Origin: Acanthaster planci | Lineage: Eukaryota > Echinodermata > Asteroidea > Valvatida > Acanthasteridae | Assembly: GCF_001949145.1 (NCBI RefSeq) | Contig: NW_019091518.1 | Coordinates: forward strand, 685,260 to 709,108 | Length of the DNA stretch: 23,849 bases | Reading direction: 5' to 3' | In this document: positions 9,290 to 19,341 of the stretch, piece by piece | Layout: each line of letters opens with the position of its first letter | Position numbering within the stretch: the first letter of the stretch is position 1 | The notes under the pieces: generated by a model | What the model was told of the DNA's origin: nothing | Database searches by the model: none | What the model saw: only the letters and a program-made list of their open reading frames with translations | Translations under genes and position numbers: made by a program

Positions 9290-10380
9290 GGCCGTCCGCC
9301 GGTACAACGCTGATCTGCGCACAGCTCGCTGGACGAAGACGCTTACCATGGACCAGTACGCACAGTACACACAGACTTCCAGTGGGAGTCAGTAGGACAT
9401 ACCATTCACCAAAAAGGGGATAGCACGTGGCCAAGAGTGAAATACATGAGCGTGTACATCTACATGTAATATGAAATGGGGTTTCCAGTGATTCGTTCGT
9501 TGAGAATGAAACATTAGTTTATTCATTTACCGTGATGGAATTTAATCTAATTCACACATATATTAATCAAACAATCTTGCAGAAGTGAACAAAACCTGGG
9601 GCAAACAACGCAACAGGAAAGTTATTCCCTGGACAGTTGGTACGGAATTTGATACATGTTCCACTGAAATTTTAGACAAATACATCAATGCATAAATGTC
9701 AAGACGTAATTAACATTAACAAAAATAGGTTTATTCAAATATAGTAATAGACTTCGTGTAGTTTACACACATACAAATTACATAATGCTGCTTTACTTAA
9801 TAAAAAACTAGCACAAAAGACAGGTTATTTTCTGGACAGCATTTGTACAATAAGAACCTTGCGTGAATCTCTTGAACTTTCCACAAGTACTTATAAAATC
9901 AGTTGCATGCATGTGAACTGGCAAGTTAAAATTAATGGCATTAGTAGTGGTATTGGCCCTGTAGGGAAGGGGCGTGACGATACGCTTTGCCTCTTACTGG
10001 AAATTGAGTGGAGTTTGGCCACCATCATGAATCTAGTTTTTCCTGGTTGTCTTTACTAAAAAAAAAGAAGTGATAACATTAACCGATTTTCTTGGTTCCA
10101 CATCAACTGATTATTCTTGACTCTGTTAAAAAGTACATTGTAATCAACTTCGTTCCGCTTTTGTCTCTCCATCACATTGTAGGCCTGTGTCTAAAGCAAA
10201 ATTTTCCAAGTACAGTCATACTAGTATACCAGTACGTTTTCTTTCTTTGTTCCCGTAGGCAGGTGAGCCAAAAGCACGATTTGCGGATACGTATTATTTT
10301 TTCAAAGGAAAGTTGTGGGCACTTATCATAAATGGGGCACAAAAATATTTAAGTATAACAAAATAACAAATTTGCACTAA
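9290..10380. other. Unassigned non-coding stretch
   Basis: AT-rich sequence with short overlapping open frames (none over 110 codons) and no recognisable domain or terminal repeat. The GC-richer first 140 bases next to the foldback element show nothing identifiable. Confidence 0.4.
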
Positions 10381-10455
10381 TGGCCGACTAGCATGATAGT
10401 TCTGTTAGAAGAGCGTTATACTTAGAGCAAGCAAAGTGGGGGTTCGAGTCTATAA
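10381..10455 (+). repeat. tRNA-like segment with A-box- and B-box-like sequences (possible SINE head)
   Basis: TAGCATGATAG at 10389-10399 followed by GTTAGAAGAGCG resembles a tRNA D-arm/A box. GGTTCGAGTCT at 10441-10451 is close to the B-box consensus GGTTCGANTCC. The spacing of about 42 bases fits an RNA polymerase III internal promoter. The segment does not fold into a clean cloverleaf that I can verify, so a decayed tRNA pseudogene or a tRNA-derived SINE is more likely than a working tRNA. It could also be chance. Confidence 0.3.
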
Positions 10456-11853
10456 GTATGCAGTTATTTTTCTCCCTTGGTGGGGAATTAGTTGGTTGGA
10501 GGATGTTTTTTTATAAAAGGAAAGTAAAACACCACATATAGCTTAGAACTTAAGTTTTTAAGTGTCCACAAAATTGATCAAGCTTGCATGCAGTTCGCTA
10601 CACCCATACATGATAATTTCCCCTCACCCACCTACGGAAAAAAATCGTCTCTGGCACAGCGCAGCCGAGCACTCACGCTAGTTCATTGCGCCTTGTTTTT
10701 CAACGATGATTTCTCAGCATATATAAGATAAAAAGCTTTTTAGATTAACATAAGCTGAAACTGCAATATATCAGCTTTAATGAGGTATATGTTTATTTTC
10801 AAATGTTTCAATATGTAAAGTAAGCAACTTTCGGGATTTTTCCCGGTGAAGTCCACTTCGGAGATCGGCCTACAGCCACGCGAGTGTACGTTACTCGGTG
10901 TACACACACAAGCACACAATGGATAGGCCACCAGGGCTAATCAGAATAAGCGTTTTTTACATTTCGGTAAAGTGACGGGGCAGAATTTAGACCGATGACA
11001 TCAGGTTTTATATGACAAGAAAGGATATTTCAGTGAGGTAATGCGCCTGAAAGTATTGCTTCACACAAAAATCGCGGAGAATCATGTTGAATACCTAAAA
11101 ATGACAGAGGTTCTTCTCTTCAAATAAATATGAAATTCCGAGTTAAAATTGTCAAGTAATTCATCTGTCTCCTGCCGCTTGAGCGTAGCATTTCTGCCAG
11201 AATCGTAAAAAGGGGTGTTTCATCTGCATTTTTCAAGGGGCTTGGGAAGCGGTCGTGTGGCTGAGCGTTAATATGATAACACGAGTTGATAAATTGTTTG
11301 CCGTCTTGTCGAATTGTGCATAAGTCCGTTTTACTGGTGCATCCAGGCTTGGTCATAAAACTTTAGAAAAAAATCGAAATATATGCTAGCGCTAGCATTT
11401 TGCACTTTTCAGTGCCGATTTCAGTACCTTTATCGTCTGTTTAGTTAGTTTACTTGAGGCTGAAACCTGCAGTGGCCATCATCTTCTACTTAAATGCCGA
11501 AGCGATTCCAAAGCGGCTGGTCACGAAAGTGCATTGAAATGTAAAAGTTTTATATAAAAACAAAGTATCCACTTTGTCGTGGGACCTTGCAATTAATTCC
11601 CCAAATCCAGCAGTAAAATAATCAGGGGGACTTAACTGACATTTCCTTGTTACGGAAGCACAAATACTTACCAAGCTACAGCACCACCAGTGCCATCTGA
11701 AATTACAACAGGACACCGATTCCCCATATCCATAAAGGAAGAATGAAAATGCACGCAAGGAGAAAACTTCGCTTAGGCCTACCTAGTCATAATCTAAGTT
11801 GCTTTCAAACCGCTGTATTAGCTAGCCCACCTCCCGCGGGTTGTGAGTTAAAA
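10456..11853. other. Unassigned non-coding stretch
   Basis: AT-rich DNA with no supported gene. A perfect 16-bp palindrome (ATGCTAGCGCTAGCAT) lies at 11383-11398. Minus-strand open frames at 10740-10931, 11120-11356 and 11486-11758 have no recognisable motif. Confidence 0.4.
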
Positions 11854-12055
11854 GCGGAATTCTATACCAGGCAAGGTATGGGACGGAGGGGTACCCCCCC
11901 TTACCTGTCAAACCCCTATACACACTCTAGACAATTGTTACCTAACACATCCCCCTTAGAAGTCTGTAAATAATTCCTGAGATTCCGATCAATGACCAAC
12001 ACAAAGGCGGGGGGTTCTCTCCGTCCCATATCTTGCTTCAAATGCGGAATTCTAT
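11854..12055. mobile_element. Short inverted-repeat (MITE-like) element, copy P
   Basis: GCAAGGTATGGGACGGAG (11871-11888) and, inverted, GCAAGATATGGGACGGAG (12019-12036) form termini that continue into a C-rich block on each side. The pair is enclosed by a direct 12-bp repeat GCGGAATTCTAT (11854-11865 and 12044-12055) that could be a target-site duplication or an outer part of the element. The interior (GAGATTCC-ATCAA, ACACAAA-G-GGGG) recurs in copy Q at 15290-15435. There is no coding capacity. Confidence 0.6.
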
Positions 12056-13515
12056 CCATGGATGTTTATATTCCTCTGCTAGATAATTACATAGACGCGA
12101 ACGCCACCATGTCATTCCCGTTCAGCCCTGCTGTATACTTATTTTATGTTGCATTCTAAGAATTAAAACAATTCAGGGTCCCGCCACAATGACATATGAA
12201 ACTTACCGAGGGATGATTTGCAAAGTCTATGACTGCAAGCGCTACAAAACAGCCCAACACCGGATACGATATCTGTCATTTGCAGACACGGCCACTGTAG
12301 GACGCCATTTTGCATTGTTACTGCTGCACTACCTCGGCTTTATAAACACTGGTGACCATGACCCGGTTGTGTAATTTTTCGACCCAGCTCTGGCAATTGC
12401 AGCCACATATGGGCCGAGAAAAACGGAGCATGTATGTGTGTAGGCTACATCAAAGATTGTATAGCGCCGCCCCTGGCAACGATTTTCACAATCTCACCGT
12501 TTTGGGGGCCAAACAATCGCCTTACTACTGATTGTTTGTTTGCACCACCGGTGTCTCACAGCATTGATTGTGGAAGTAAACTCACCAGACACCATGAAAT
12601 AACAGTTGTTAAATATTTTTACAACAAATGGTGTACAATTTGCTAAAAAAGTCAACCTCCATTGCTGGCCGTGCCAGCTGGTGTATAATTGGCACACATA
12701 TGGCAGCCAGGCAACATCTTGGCAGTTGTATGATGAGGAAAGGCCGGCCATCAAGGCAAATGATTCAGTATTTGTTAATCGGAAGTTGTTCGAATGGCAC
12801 TGCTCACTTGCGTAAGTTTTTTCCCCTATAGCCTAGGCCTAATTATTGGGAAGATGGACAACAGTAATTGAGTCTTATACAAGTTCCATATACGGACATC
12901 AGTAATTCTGGGTCCTACTAATTACTGTCAACACACCGTCAACACATGATAGGCCTAGTATAATTTAACGTCAACACAGCGTCAACTTCCCAAAAATACA
13001 ACTTTGATCTAGAAAAGCATGAAAAGAGGGATAGAATACTTGGGCTGAAAGAGACTTTCCAGTTGTTGGATGTCAGAAATCAACTTGCAAAATGGATTTT
13101 ATCACATGAAAAAAATTTTTTTTAGCTTTGCAGCGTAGCTGTCCGCTGCCATCTTGCCTCCTCATTGAACTTGGACTGTATTTATGTTGCTGACCAGAGG
13201 AGATTGTTCCACGAAATCATAAATAGGACCTTCATCCATGCCATGTGAAGTTATGTGTGTGCAACACAAAAATTGTGTTAACTTGTTATATAAATGATGC
13301 ACAATGATATCTAAAAACCTTGCAGCATACAGATTGGATGCTTAGATTGCTGTGCATACACCACCGTGTGACCTTTTTTCAAACTCACTAATACAGCAGG
13401 ACAGGCATAACAACCAACCAGTATAACAAACACTTTCTGGACAAATTTAAAAACTGACATTAGAATTCGGTTAAATTTGTTAAAACTTTTAACTTTTTGC
13501 TTTCCTTTCCTGCAG
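12056..13515. other. Unassigned stretch upstream of the PHD-like exon
   Basis: An open frame at 12606-12815 (plus) ends two bases before a good splice donor (GTAAGT after CACTTGC, about 12813), so a real exon is possible. However, its predicted peptide has no recognisable domain, and joining it to the 13516 exon would not keep its frame. A GTCAACACA-type short repeat occurs in two clusters at 12926-12946 and 12969-12986. No other feature is supported. Confidence 0.35.
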
Positions 13516-13638
13516 CACGTCAGATGGATTGCATGCAACAAGTGCTCAAAATGGTTTCACTAGGAATGTGTGGCCATCAAAGTTAGTGATGAAGAGGCTG
13601 CAGACTTCAAGATTTTGTGTCCATTATATGCTCTATAA
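13516..13638 (+). pseudogene. PHD-finger-like exon interrupted by a stop codon
   Basis: After a strong pyrimidine tract and acceptor (CCTTTCCTGCAG), the plus strand reads HVRWIACNKCSKWFH, then TAG at 13561-13563, then ECVAIKVSDEEAADF-KILCPLY and a stop at 13636. W-I-A-C-x2-C-x3-W-F-H-x2-C followed by C-P is the second half of a PHD zinc finger (reader of histone H3 tails, also carried by some transposon-derived proteins). The stop falls between the metal-binding His and Cys, and the final Cys of the expected CPxC is Tyr. The first C-x2-C pair has not been found upstream. I read it as a decayed exon; gene identity is unknown. Confidence 0.55.
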
Positions 13639-15289
13639 ATCAACTTTTGAAGCACTTTTTGACAAAGCGGTTAAGCTACAAAAACTGTGACCAATTTGGT
13701 GTGTTAGGTCAGAATGTTGTCACTGTGTGTGACGTCCTCAAAATTATTGCGCAGTTTGAAGAGTTGTAAACGTATACATGTATTGTTACTGATTTCTTTA
13801 TTTAAGAAATCAGCCAGCCTGGTACATTAAGTCATTTGATGTACACGCACCCAATTCAATAACACCACTTATAGATTCGCCACTTTGGGAAAATACAGAA
13901 TGCAGAGGTCATTGGATTGTAAACGAACAGAACAATCACGTTTCAACTGTAATTGCTCTCCTTTGGATGTATAAGTGTCATTTTTTGGATGGCTTTTGCA
14001 AGTCCCCAGTTAGGAAAAGGAAGCCTTGGTATCAAAGTACCTGGATATTTCATAGTTGCTCATTTGAGGAGGAGCTGGCATGCTTCACATCAGTTAATGA
14101 TGGTATACTTTCCTTCATGTATATTTAGAAAATGCTTTGGCGTGATAGGTTTTCTAGTTCATGACCATGCATCAGTGTGGTTCCATACATTTTATTTGTA
14201 AATGCACATTAGTAAAGATTTCCGGGAAATGGTCTAATTAAACTTCAGGAGTTAAAAAAAAACAGAAAAGCTATTCAGTAACATACATGTACCGGTACCG
14301 AGGGTGGCACACAGAAGGAAAACTCAAACGGCAAGAAATGGTTCACTTTTAACATGTTATTGTGGGTTCATATTTATCAGAATTCCACTCGTGCATTATT
14401 TCAATTTTCTTTCAAACTACTCCAAAATATAATGGTAAAGGACATTCTATAACATAAAGATTTAAAAGTGTCCTCATAACATAGAAGTGAGAGACACGAT
14501 CACAACGCGTCAGTTTTTGTACAGTTAAGAAGTCTTTAGTAGTTTCAAGTAATTCCATTAATATCTCACAGATACCCATCTCACAAAATGTTTCTTAAGC
14601 TGTTCCATCACATTCAAACATTATGTTCAATGCCAGCGACTTTGCTAAATACATAACAGTGGGAAAAAATAACAAATTCAAAGCATTTACAAAATTTAAA
14701 AGGCAAAAGGCATAGTTGAATTGCAGTTATTTTATAAACTACAGACAAATGCACATTTCACCATTAACCTGAATGTCTGCCACTCTATCGAAATGGGAAT
14801 CAGACAATGTCCAGTCAGGGAGGAAGGAGGGGATGCTGTGTGTGGTTGCATCACAGGAGAAGATCGTGGATGGTAGTTGATGGGTCAAGAAGGTAATACG
14901 CTGCAGTATCAACCATGACGGAGTAGGTGTTATGGGATGAAAGCATTATTCAGGCAAGTTTTTAAATGTAAATCCACCAGTACAGTATTCAGTCCCCTGT
15001 AATTAGAAACCAATTCTTCGTATTCCATAAAACAATGAAAATTTGCACCAACTCAAACAAAGACTTCCAGGATTCTGTTTCTTTAAAATAACCTCTTGAG
15101 TTCCAGTTTGCATTTATTCCTACATGTCCTTTCGCACGGTTTGCAATTCTAGGCGGCAGTAGGTTGTGTCTACCGCATCTCACAAAAGTGTTTGTTTGAA
15201 CTTTATTCGATAACTTATGAATAATTATTGGCAGATTGTACGGGGCGTTTGAGTTGAATGCAAGACTCAGATCAGTACTCGTCCCCCAA
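13639..15289. other. Unassigned non-coding stretch
   Basis: Short open frames only (82 codons plus at 13953-14201; the start of a 161-codon minus-strand frame at 14989-15474). None has a recognisable domain, and the long one overlaps a repeat. TACCGGTACC at about 14290 is one of several TACCGGTA-like strings in the window. Confidence 0.4.
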
Positions 15290-15435
15290 GAACAGCAATG
15301 CTTATACCTAGCAAGATATGGGGCATCACCCGTAAATGTCTGAAGAGAGTTCCCGAGATTCCCATCAAACAATGAGCGACACAAAAGTGGGGGTGCCATC
15401 TGTCCCAATGTCTTCCCTGATGTGTATATGCTCTT
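15290..15435. mobile_element. Short inverted-repeat family, copy Q (degenerate)
   Basis: Collinear with copy P: TATACCTAGCAAGATATGGG at the left, then GAGATTCCCATCAA, ACACAAAAGTGGGGGT and TGTCCCAATGTCTTCC, ending ATGTGTATATGCTCT. It lacks about 70 bp of the interior of P. The outer left part, AACAGCAATGC-TTATACC, is shared with copy R. A 161-codon minus-strand frame crosses it, but nothing supports that frame as a protein. Confidence 0.55.
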
Positions 15436-16337
15436 AAATATTGAATATATGACAACGTTGTAATCGACACTCATTAAGAGTAAGACCTTTATAACACCAC
15501 ACGAGACAAAGAAGACGACCTCCAGTCCAGGCCGAATTCGAGTTGCAAGCTATTTAATTGAACTGCAACAACAACATTCCTCTGTCATTGTTCACCCTGT
15601 ACCTTGGGAGTGGCCATGTGTGTGGCCTTGTGCATGGTCTTGACTACGACAACGAATGACTGAAACGCAGTGTAATTTTTTCCACAGTACAGGTATTGTG
15701 AAATGTGTATCCCCACTCGTCTATATAGGCCTACATACACATTGAATCACATAACGAATGCTTTCATAAAACTTGTGTGATGGTTTAACGATTGAGCATG
15801 CTTACTGATCCAAATACTGTCTGGAAATAAATGGATTGGAAAAAGAAACATTTTCTTCAGTGTCGAATTAATAGCGAATAACAAGCATCTGTTTTAATGC
15901 ACATGTACACATGTGGGTATGTGGACACTGTTTCAACTAATAAGCCTTTTGCAAATTAAGTTGAATAAATCGGGTACACTGAGTTCGATTCATGTGAACC
16001 CAGCAATTGGAATTATCCACTAGTAAGACACTTGCTATACCTCCTGAATTAGGACAAGCTTTTCCTTAGTTACGTAGGAGATGCCAACACACTATTTAGT
16101 GGATAAAAACGGAACCAGTGTATTCCTGAGACGGTACCTGTGGTCGGTTTGCAAAACTTTGCCCCGATTCACGAGGCACATTTTAAGAATGATGACGGTC
16201 TGCCCATACTCGATTGTGTGATGGAAACAAATCCCTAACCTCTCCTAAACTGTACGTAGTACCAACTGCTTTTACTTCTCTCGGCTTGTATGGTACCTTT
16301 CAATTATAAGTAGGGGAGATGGCTGCCGGTGACGGCA
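15436..16337. other. Unassigned non-coding stretch
   Basis: AT-rich DNA without a supported gene or repeat. It contains TATAGGCCTACATAC at about 15725 and a weak B-box-like GAGTTCGATTCA near 15981. Confidence 0.4.
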
Positions 16338-16640
16338 GATGCGTAAAGAACTGTTCTTGTACAGGGTAGATGCGTTTAGACTTTTCTTGTACAGGGTAGA
16401 TGCGTTTAGACTTTTCTTGTAAAGGGTAGATGCGTGTAGACTTTTCTTGTAAAGGGTAGATGCGTGTAGACTTTTCTTGTTGTAAAGGGTAGATGCGTGT
16501 AGACTTTTCTTGTAAAGGGTAGATGCGTGTAGACTTTTCTTGTACAGGGTAGATGCGTGTAGACTTTTTTCTTGTACAGGGTAGATGCGTGTAGAATTTT
16601 CTTTACCAGGGTAGATGCATGTAGAATTTTCTTTACCGTG
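16338..16640. repeat. 30-bp minisatellite, nine full cores
   Basis: The core GGGTAGATGCGTGTAGAC recurs nine times, linked by TTTTCTTGTAAA or TTTTCTTGTACA. Small insertions (TGT near 16481 and TT near 16566) break the register. Early copies carry GCGTTT, middle copies GCGTGT, and the last copies the variant CTTTACC-AGGGTAGATGCAT, so variants are clustered along the array. The 10-residue periodic ORFs on the minus strand (SLHASTLYKK) follow from the 30-bp period and are not called as a gene. Confidence 0.92.
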
Positions 16641-16805
16641 TTCATGTGCATGCACACGTGTAGACGTTTCACATTATGCTACGTGTAACGATAGGGATTG
16701 GTAGACGTTCGGATCATTAACTTACACACGCGCTTGAGGGCCCTTCTTCAGTCCAATATGTGTAGCCGTGTATGTAGTCTACACACATACCACTCAAGTT
16801 TTTTG

Positions 16806-16842
16806 GTCCCATATCTTGCCGGGTATAAGCTCTGCATTGTTC
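16806..16842 (-). repeat. Short inverted-repeat family, fragment R
   Basis: Read on the minus strand this segment is CAATGCAGAGCTTATACC, then CGGCAAGATATGGGACC. It matches the left end of copy Q, including sequence outside the terminal repeat, and the terminus of copy P. Only this end is recognisable. Confidence 0.5.
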
Positions 16843-18400
16843 TCTTTTTCCACAGCCTGTCAACAGGTTGCGTACGGTACATACACATGTTGTTATTACC
16901 CGAAAAACTCCAAACTATTGAATTATTCTGAAGCTTGAATTTTCTCCGATGCAACAAAGAAATAAAAAAGACACTCTGATATAAGGAACTCAAGTATGAT
17001 TTAATTATGGAGAAAGGAAGGGACCTCCTTCCTCCATGATTTAATGAGAATGTAACACTTAGCATTAGGGAAAACATTATTAACAAAGAAAATGTTGAAT
17101 AGAAACTAGTTTACACTGATAAGGAATATCTCATATAAACAAGGTGTTCTTACGGGCGAGAACTTGGCAAGGCAATACGGTGAAGAATGCTGGACTCCAC
17201 AGATGGCGAAAAACTGGTCAGTCCTTGACGGTGCCAAAATAAGCTGCAACGGGAAAGACCACGTCGAATAAGAATAACCGGGCTCGAGACGAAACGGCGA
17301 GGGCGTGATGAGAGTCGCAATTACGGGATTGATCATCTCACAAACTGGAACTGGATTCAGTTCACAGACTGAATCCAGTTCTCTTCCGGAACAAAATTGA
17401 GCTCTGCACTTCACTTGGTCTGGACGAACTTTTCTTACAAATGTCGCTCCACAGACGACTCGCCACCACAGGTTGAAATGGTGCAGAAGTCAACAAGTCA
17501 AAGACTTCTCACAGCCCGCGTACAGTAGTAGAATTGCATTCCAAAATCTCTCTGGCTGTGTGTGTCCCTCTCTCTGTCTTTCCCCATTTTCATAGTCTAC
17601 AGTTCTTCCAGAGATTTCTCTCATCACCTGAGTTTCTTAAAATACGCTTTTTAGCATTTCTTACGAGAAACCTCCTAAAAATACACTACACAACGACACT
17701 TAAGACTGTGGTGAGGGCCCATGACACTATCATATAGGAACATCAGAGGATTTGTTCCTGAAATTTCACTTAAACCCTATCAGGCTCTTAAGCTTAGTTT
17801 AAGTGACTGGCAGCCGATCCCTAAAAGTTTACCTCATTTGTCATTCGTTGATCTTGGGGTTTGGAATGCCCTGGCCGGGTCTTGGGAACCCAGACACTCT
17901 ATGCACCAGTGGTCAAACTCTCAATTCATTGGATGTCAGACACTGCTCGGTTCTTAGATTTCTTTGAAAACAGAAGAAATTCAAACCAAGAACATTGCAC
18001 AAAAATATTACGCATCCTACCCTCCGTGGGTGACGAATGCATCTGAGAGTTAAATATGAACAGATTTTTCATCAGGTATCAAATTACAAGCGATCTAGTC
18101 CACAAAATGGCCAACTTCTATCAGCTGAAATGCATCAACCAATACAGTAATGGAGTCATATTTAGAATAAACAAACAATTCCAAAGTTGGGCAGTAATGT
18201 TACCTGGGTAGTCAAAGTCGCCTGACTTTGATGAGTTGATGAAGAGCCAAGGTTCAGGTACATTTTGAGTGCACACAAAAATCTTAACTCAATACATGAA
18301 CATTGTTCAATATCTTTCGGACAGTTCAAGATATTATTTTGAGACCCCGTGTGAACACAAATGTGAATATTTCAACCTTGATGTTGAAATTGGGTGTCAA
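16843..18400. other. Unassigned stretch with a CpG-richer block
   Basis: About 17140-17530 is richer in G+C and CpG than its surroundings and carries a 102-codon minus-strand frame (17106-17414) without recognisable domain. It could be a promoter or first exon of an unseen gene. A perfect 14-bp inverted repeat is described separately. The remainder is AT-rich with only short open frames. Confidence 0.35.
17348..17381. repeat. Perfect 14-bp inverted repeat with 6-bp loop
   Basis: GAACTGGATTCAGT and its exact complement ACTGAATCCAGTTC are separated by TCACAG. A transcript would fold into a stable hairpin. It lies inside the CpG-richer block. Confidence 0.8.
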
Positions 18401-18408
18401 ATGAAATA

Positions 18409-18484
18409 GCCAATATTGACATCAGTTTTCACGTCATGACTTTATCCATAATCGCGAATACTGACGTCAATATTCACAATTGGC
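18409..18484. repeat. Inverted repeat whose right arm carries a CRE-type TGACGTCA
   Basis: GCCAATATTGACATCAGTTTTC (18409-18430) is mirrored by GAATACTGACGTCAATATTC and then ACAATTGGC (18456-18484). The right arm has a perfect TGACGTCA at 18462-18469, the left arm TGACATCA. A related GTGAATATTTCAAC lies upstream at about 18363. It may be a small mobile element end or a bZIP-binding cluster; neither is proven. Confidence 0.45.
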
Positions 18485-18878
18485 GGTTTCCTTTCGAACC
18501 ATATTGCTTCTGACAAAATTAAAAGTTTTGAAGGGGCAACTGTCTATGCAAAATATTCTAAAGGGGGCGTTGAAAGCCCATTAACTGTTGCTTTTCATAG
18601 GCTGAGCATATTTCAAAACTGCAAGGGGGAGGTCAGCCTTTTAGGTTTTATTCAGGAAAACGTGCTGTCATGCCCCTCTAAGATACAAAACATACAATGG
18701 CAGCACTTTAACTTTCGAGCTCTCTCCAGAGTTTTATACAACTGTAAATATTTGTTTACTTTTTATGTTGGTTGCTTTTTAAAATAAAGTTTAATTTTGT
18801 TTAACTATGAGACCATTGTTTTTTTCGGGGGAGAGGGGCTTTCTTACTTTTGTCATACTCCATCATTTTAATGGCATG
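18485..18878. other. Unassigned non-coding stretch
   Basis: AT-rich DNA beyond the methyltransferase relic with no open frame of note. TTTTATT at about 18645 would read AATAAAA on the minus strand and is a possible polyadenylation signal for the copy B region, unproven. Confidence 0.35.
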
Positions 18879-18980
18879 CTAATGATTATCGTTAACACAA
18901 TCGTTATGTAGCACGATCTCATTTCCGCTCGTTTTGGAACACGCGCTGCTTGCCAGGTACTCCAGCATCTGCAGCTTCAA
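18879..18980 (-). pseudogene. Relic of a third HNMT-like last exon
   Basis: On the minus strand 34 codons read LKLQMLEYLASSACSKTSGN, then EIVLHNDCVNDNH and TAG (18879-18881). This follows the last exon of copies A and B (LKQQVLERMASSECSETSGD, then EILLNNDCDTIIISKPR) almost residue by residue. The NN pair that holds the Asn283 equivalent is HN here, and the C-terminus is four residues short. Upstream of the Leu the frame soon meets a stop and homology ends. It lies about 360 bp past the stop of copy B, in the same orientation, just beyond sequence shared between the A and B 3' UTRs. Confidence 0.75.
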
Positions 18981-19341
18981 ATAGATGTTCCTTTAACATG
19001 TAGTTAGATCAAATAATCATTTATCGGCTGAATCAAGCAGAATATGTGGGAGAAGTGTTATAAAGCAAATATCTACTGCTTTATCTCTTGGTGTCGTAAA
19101 ACTAGGGGTCCATTGTGAAAGAGTTCTCCATGGAAGGTCTCGGGAGATTATAGTTGTACTACACTCAAAGCTGTCAGTATTTGAATACATTTCCTTAGCT
19201 CGAGCTCAAAGCGTCAAGTTTTATATCGTAAATTCTTGAGGAAACGCTATCGAGACAAGCGTATACACGCAAATTGACACACGAATCTGAGGACAAAAGC
19301 GCAAAACAGCGGCCATGATGATTTGCTTGAATACTGCCCGT

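Noticed and set aside
12606-12815. Open frame ending at a good GTAAGT donor, possibly an exon joining the PHD-like exon
   Set aside because: The frame at the donor is phase 2 while the PHD-like exon needs phase 0, and the peptide has no recognisable zinc-ligand pair. Kept only as a possibility.
14989-15474. 161-codon minus-strand open frame
   Set aside because: It is the longest frame in the window apart from the methyltransferase exons, but no recognisable motif is seen. It crosses repeat copy Q and has low-complexity-free but unassignable sequence; a protein search would be needed to revive it.
16272-16672. Minus-strand open frames of 127 and 88 codons with a SLHASTLYKK-type repeat
   Set aside because: The 30-bp minisatellite yields 10-residue periods in more than one frame, and register-breaking insertions show no frame preservation.
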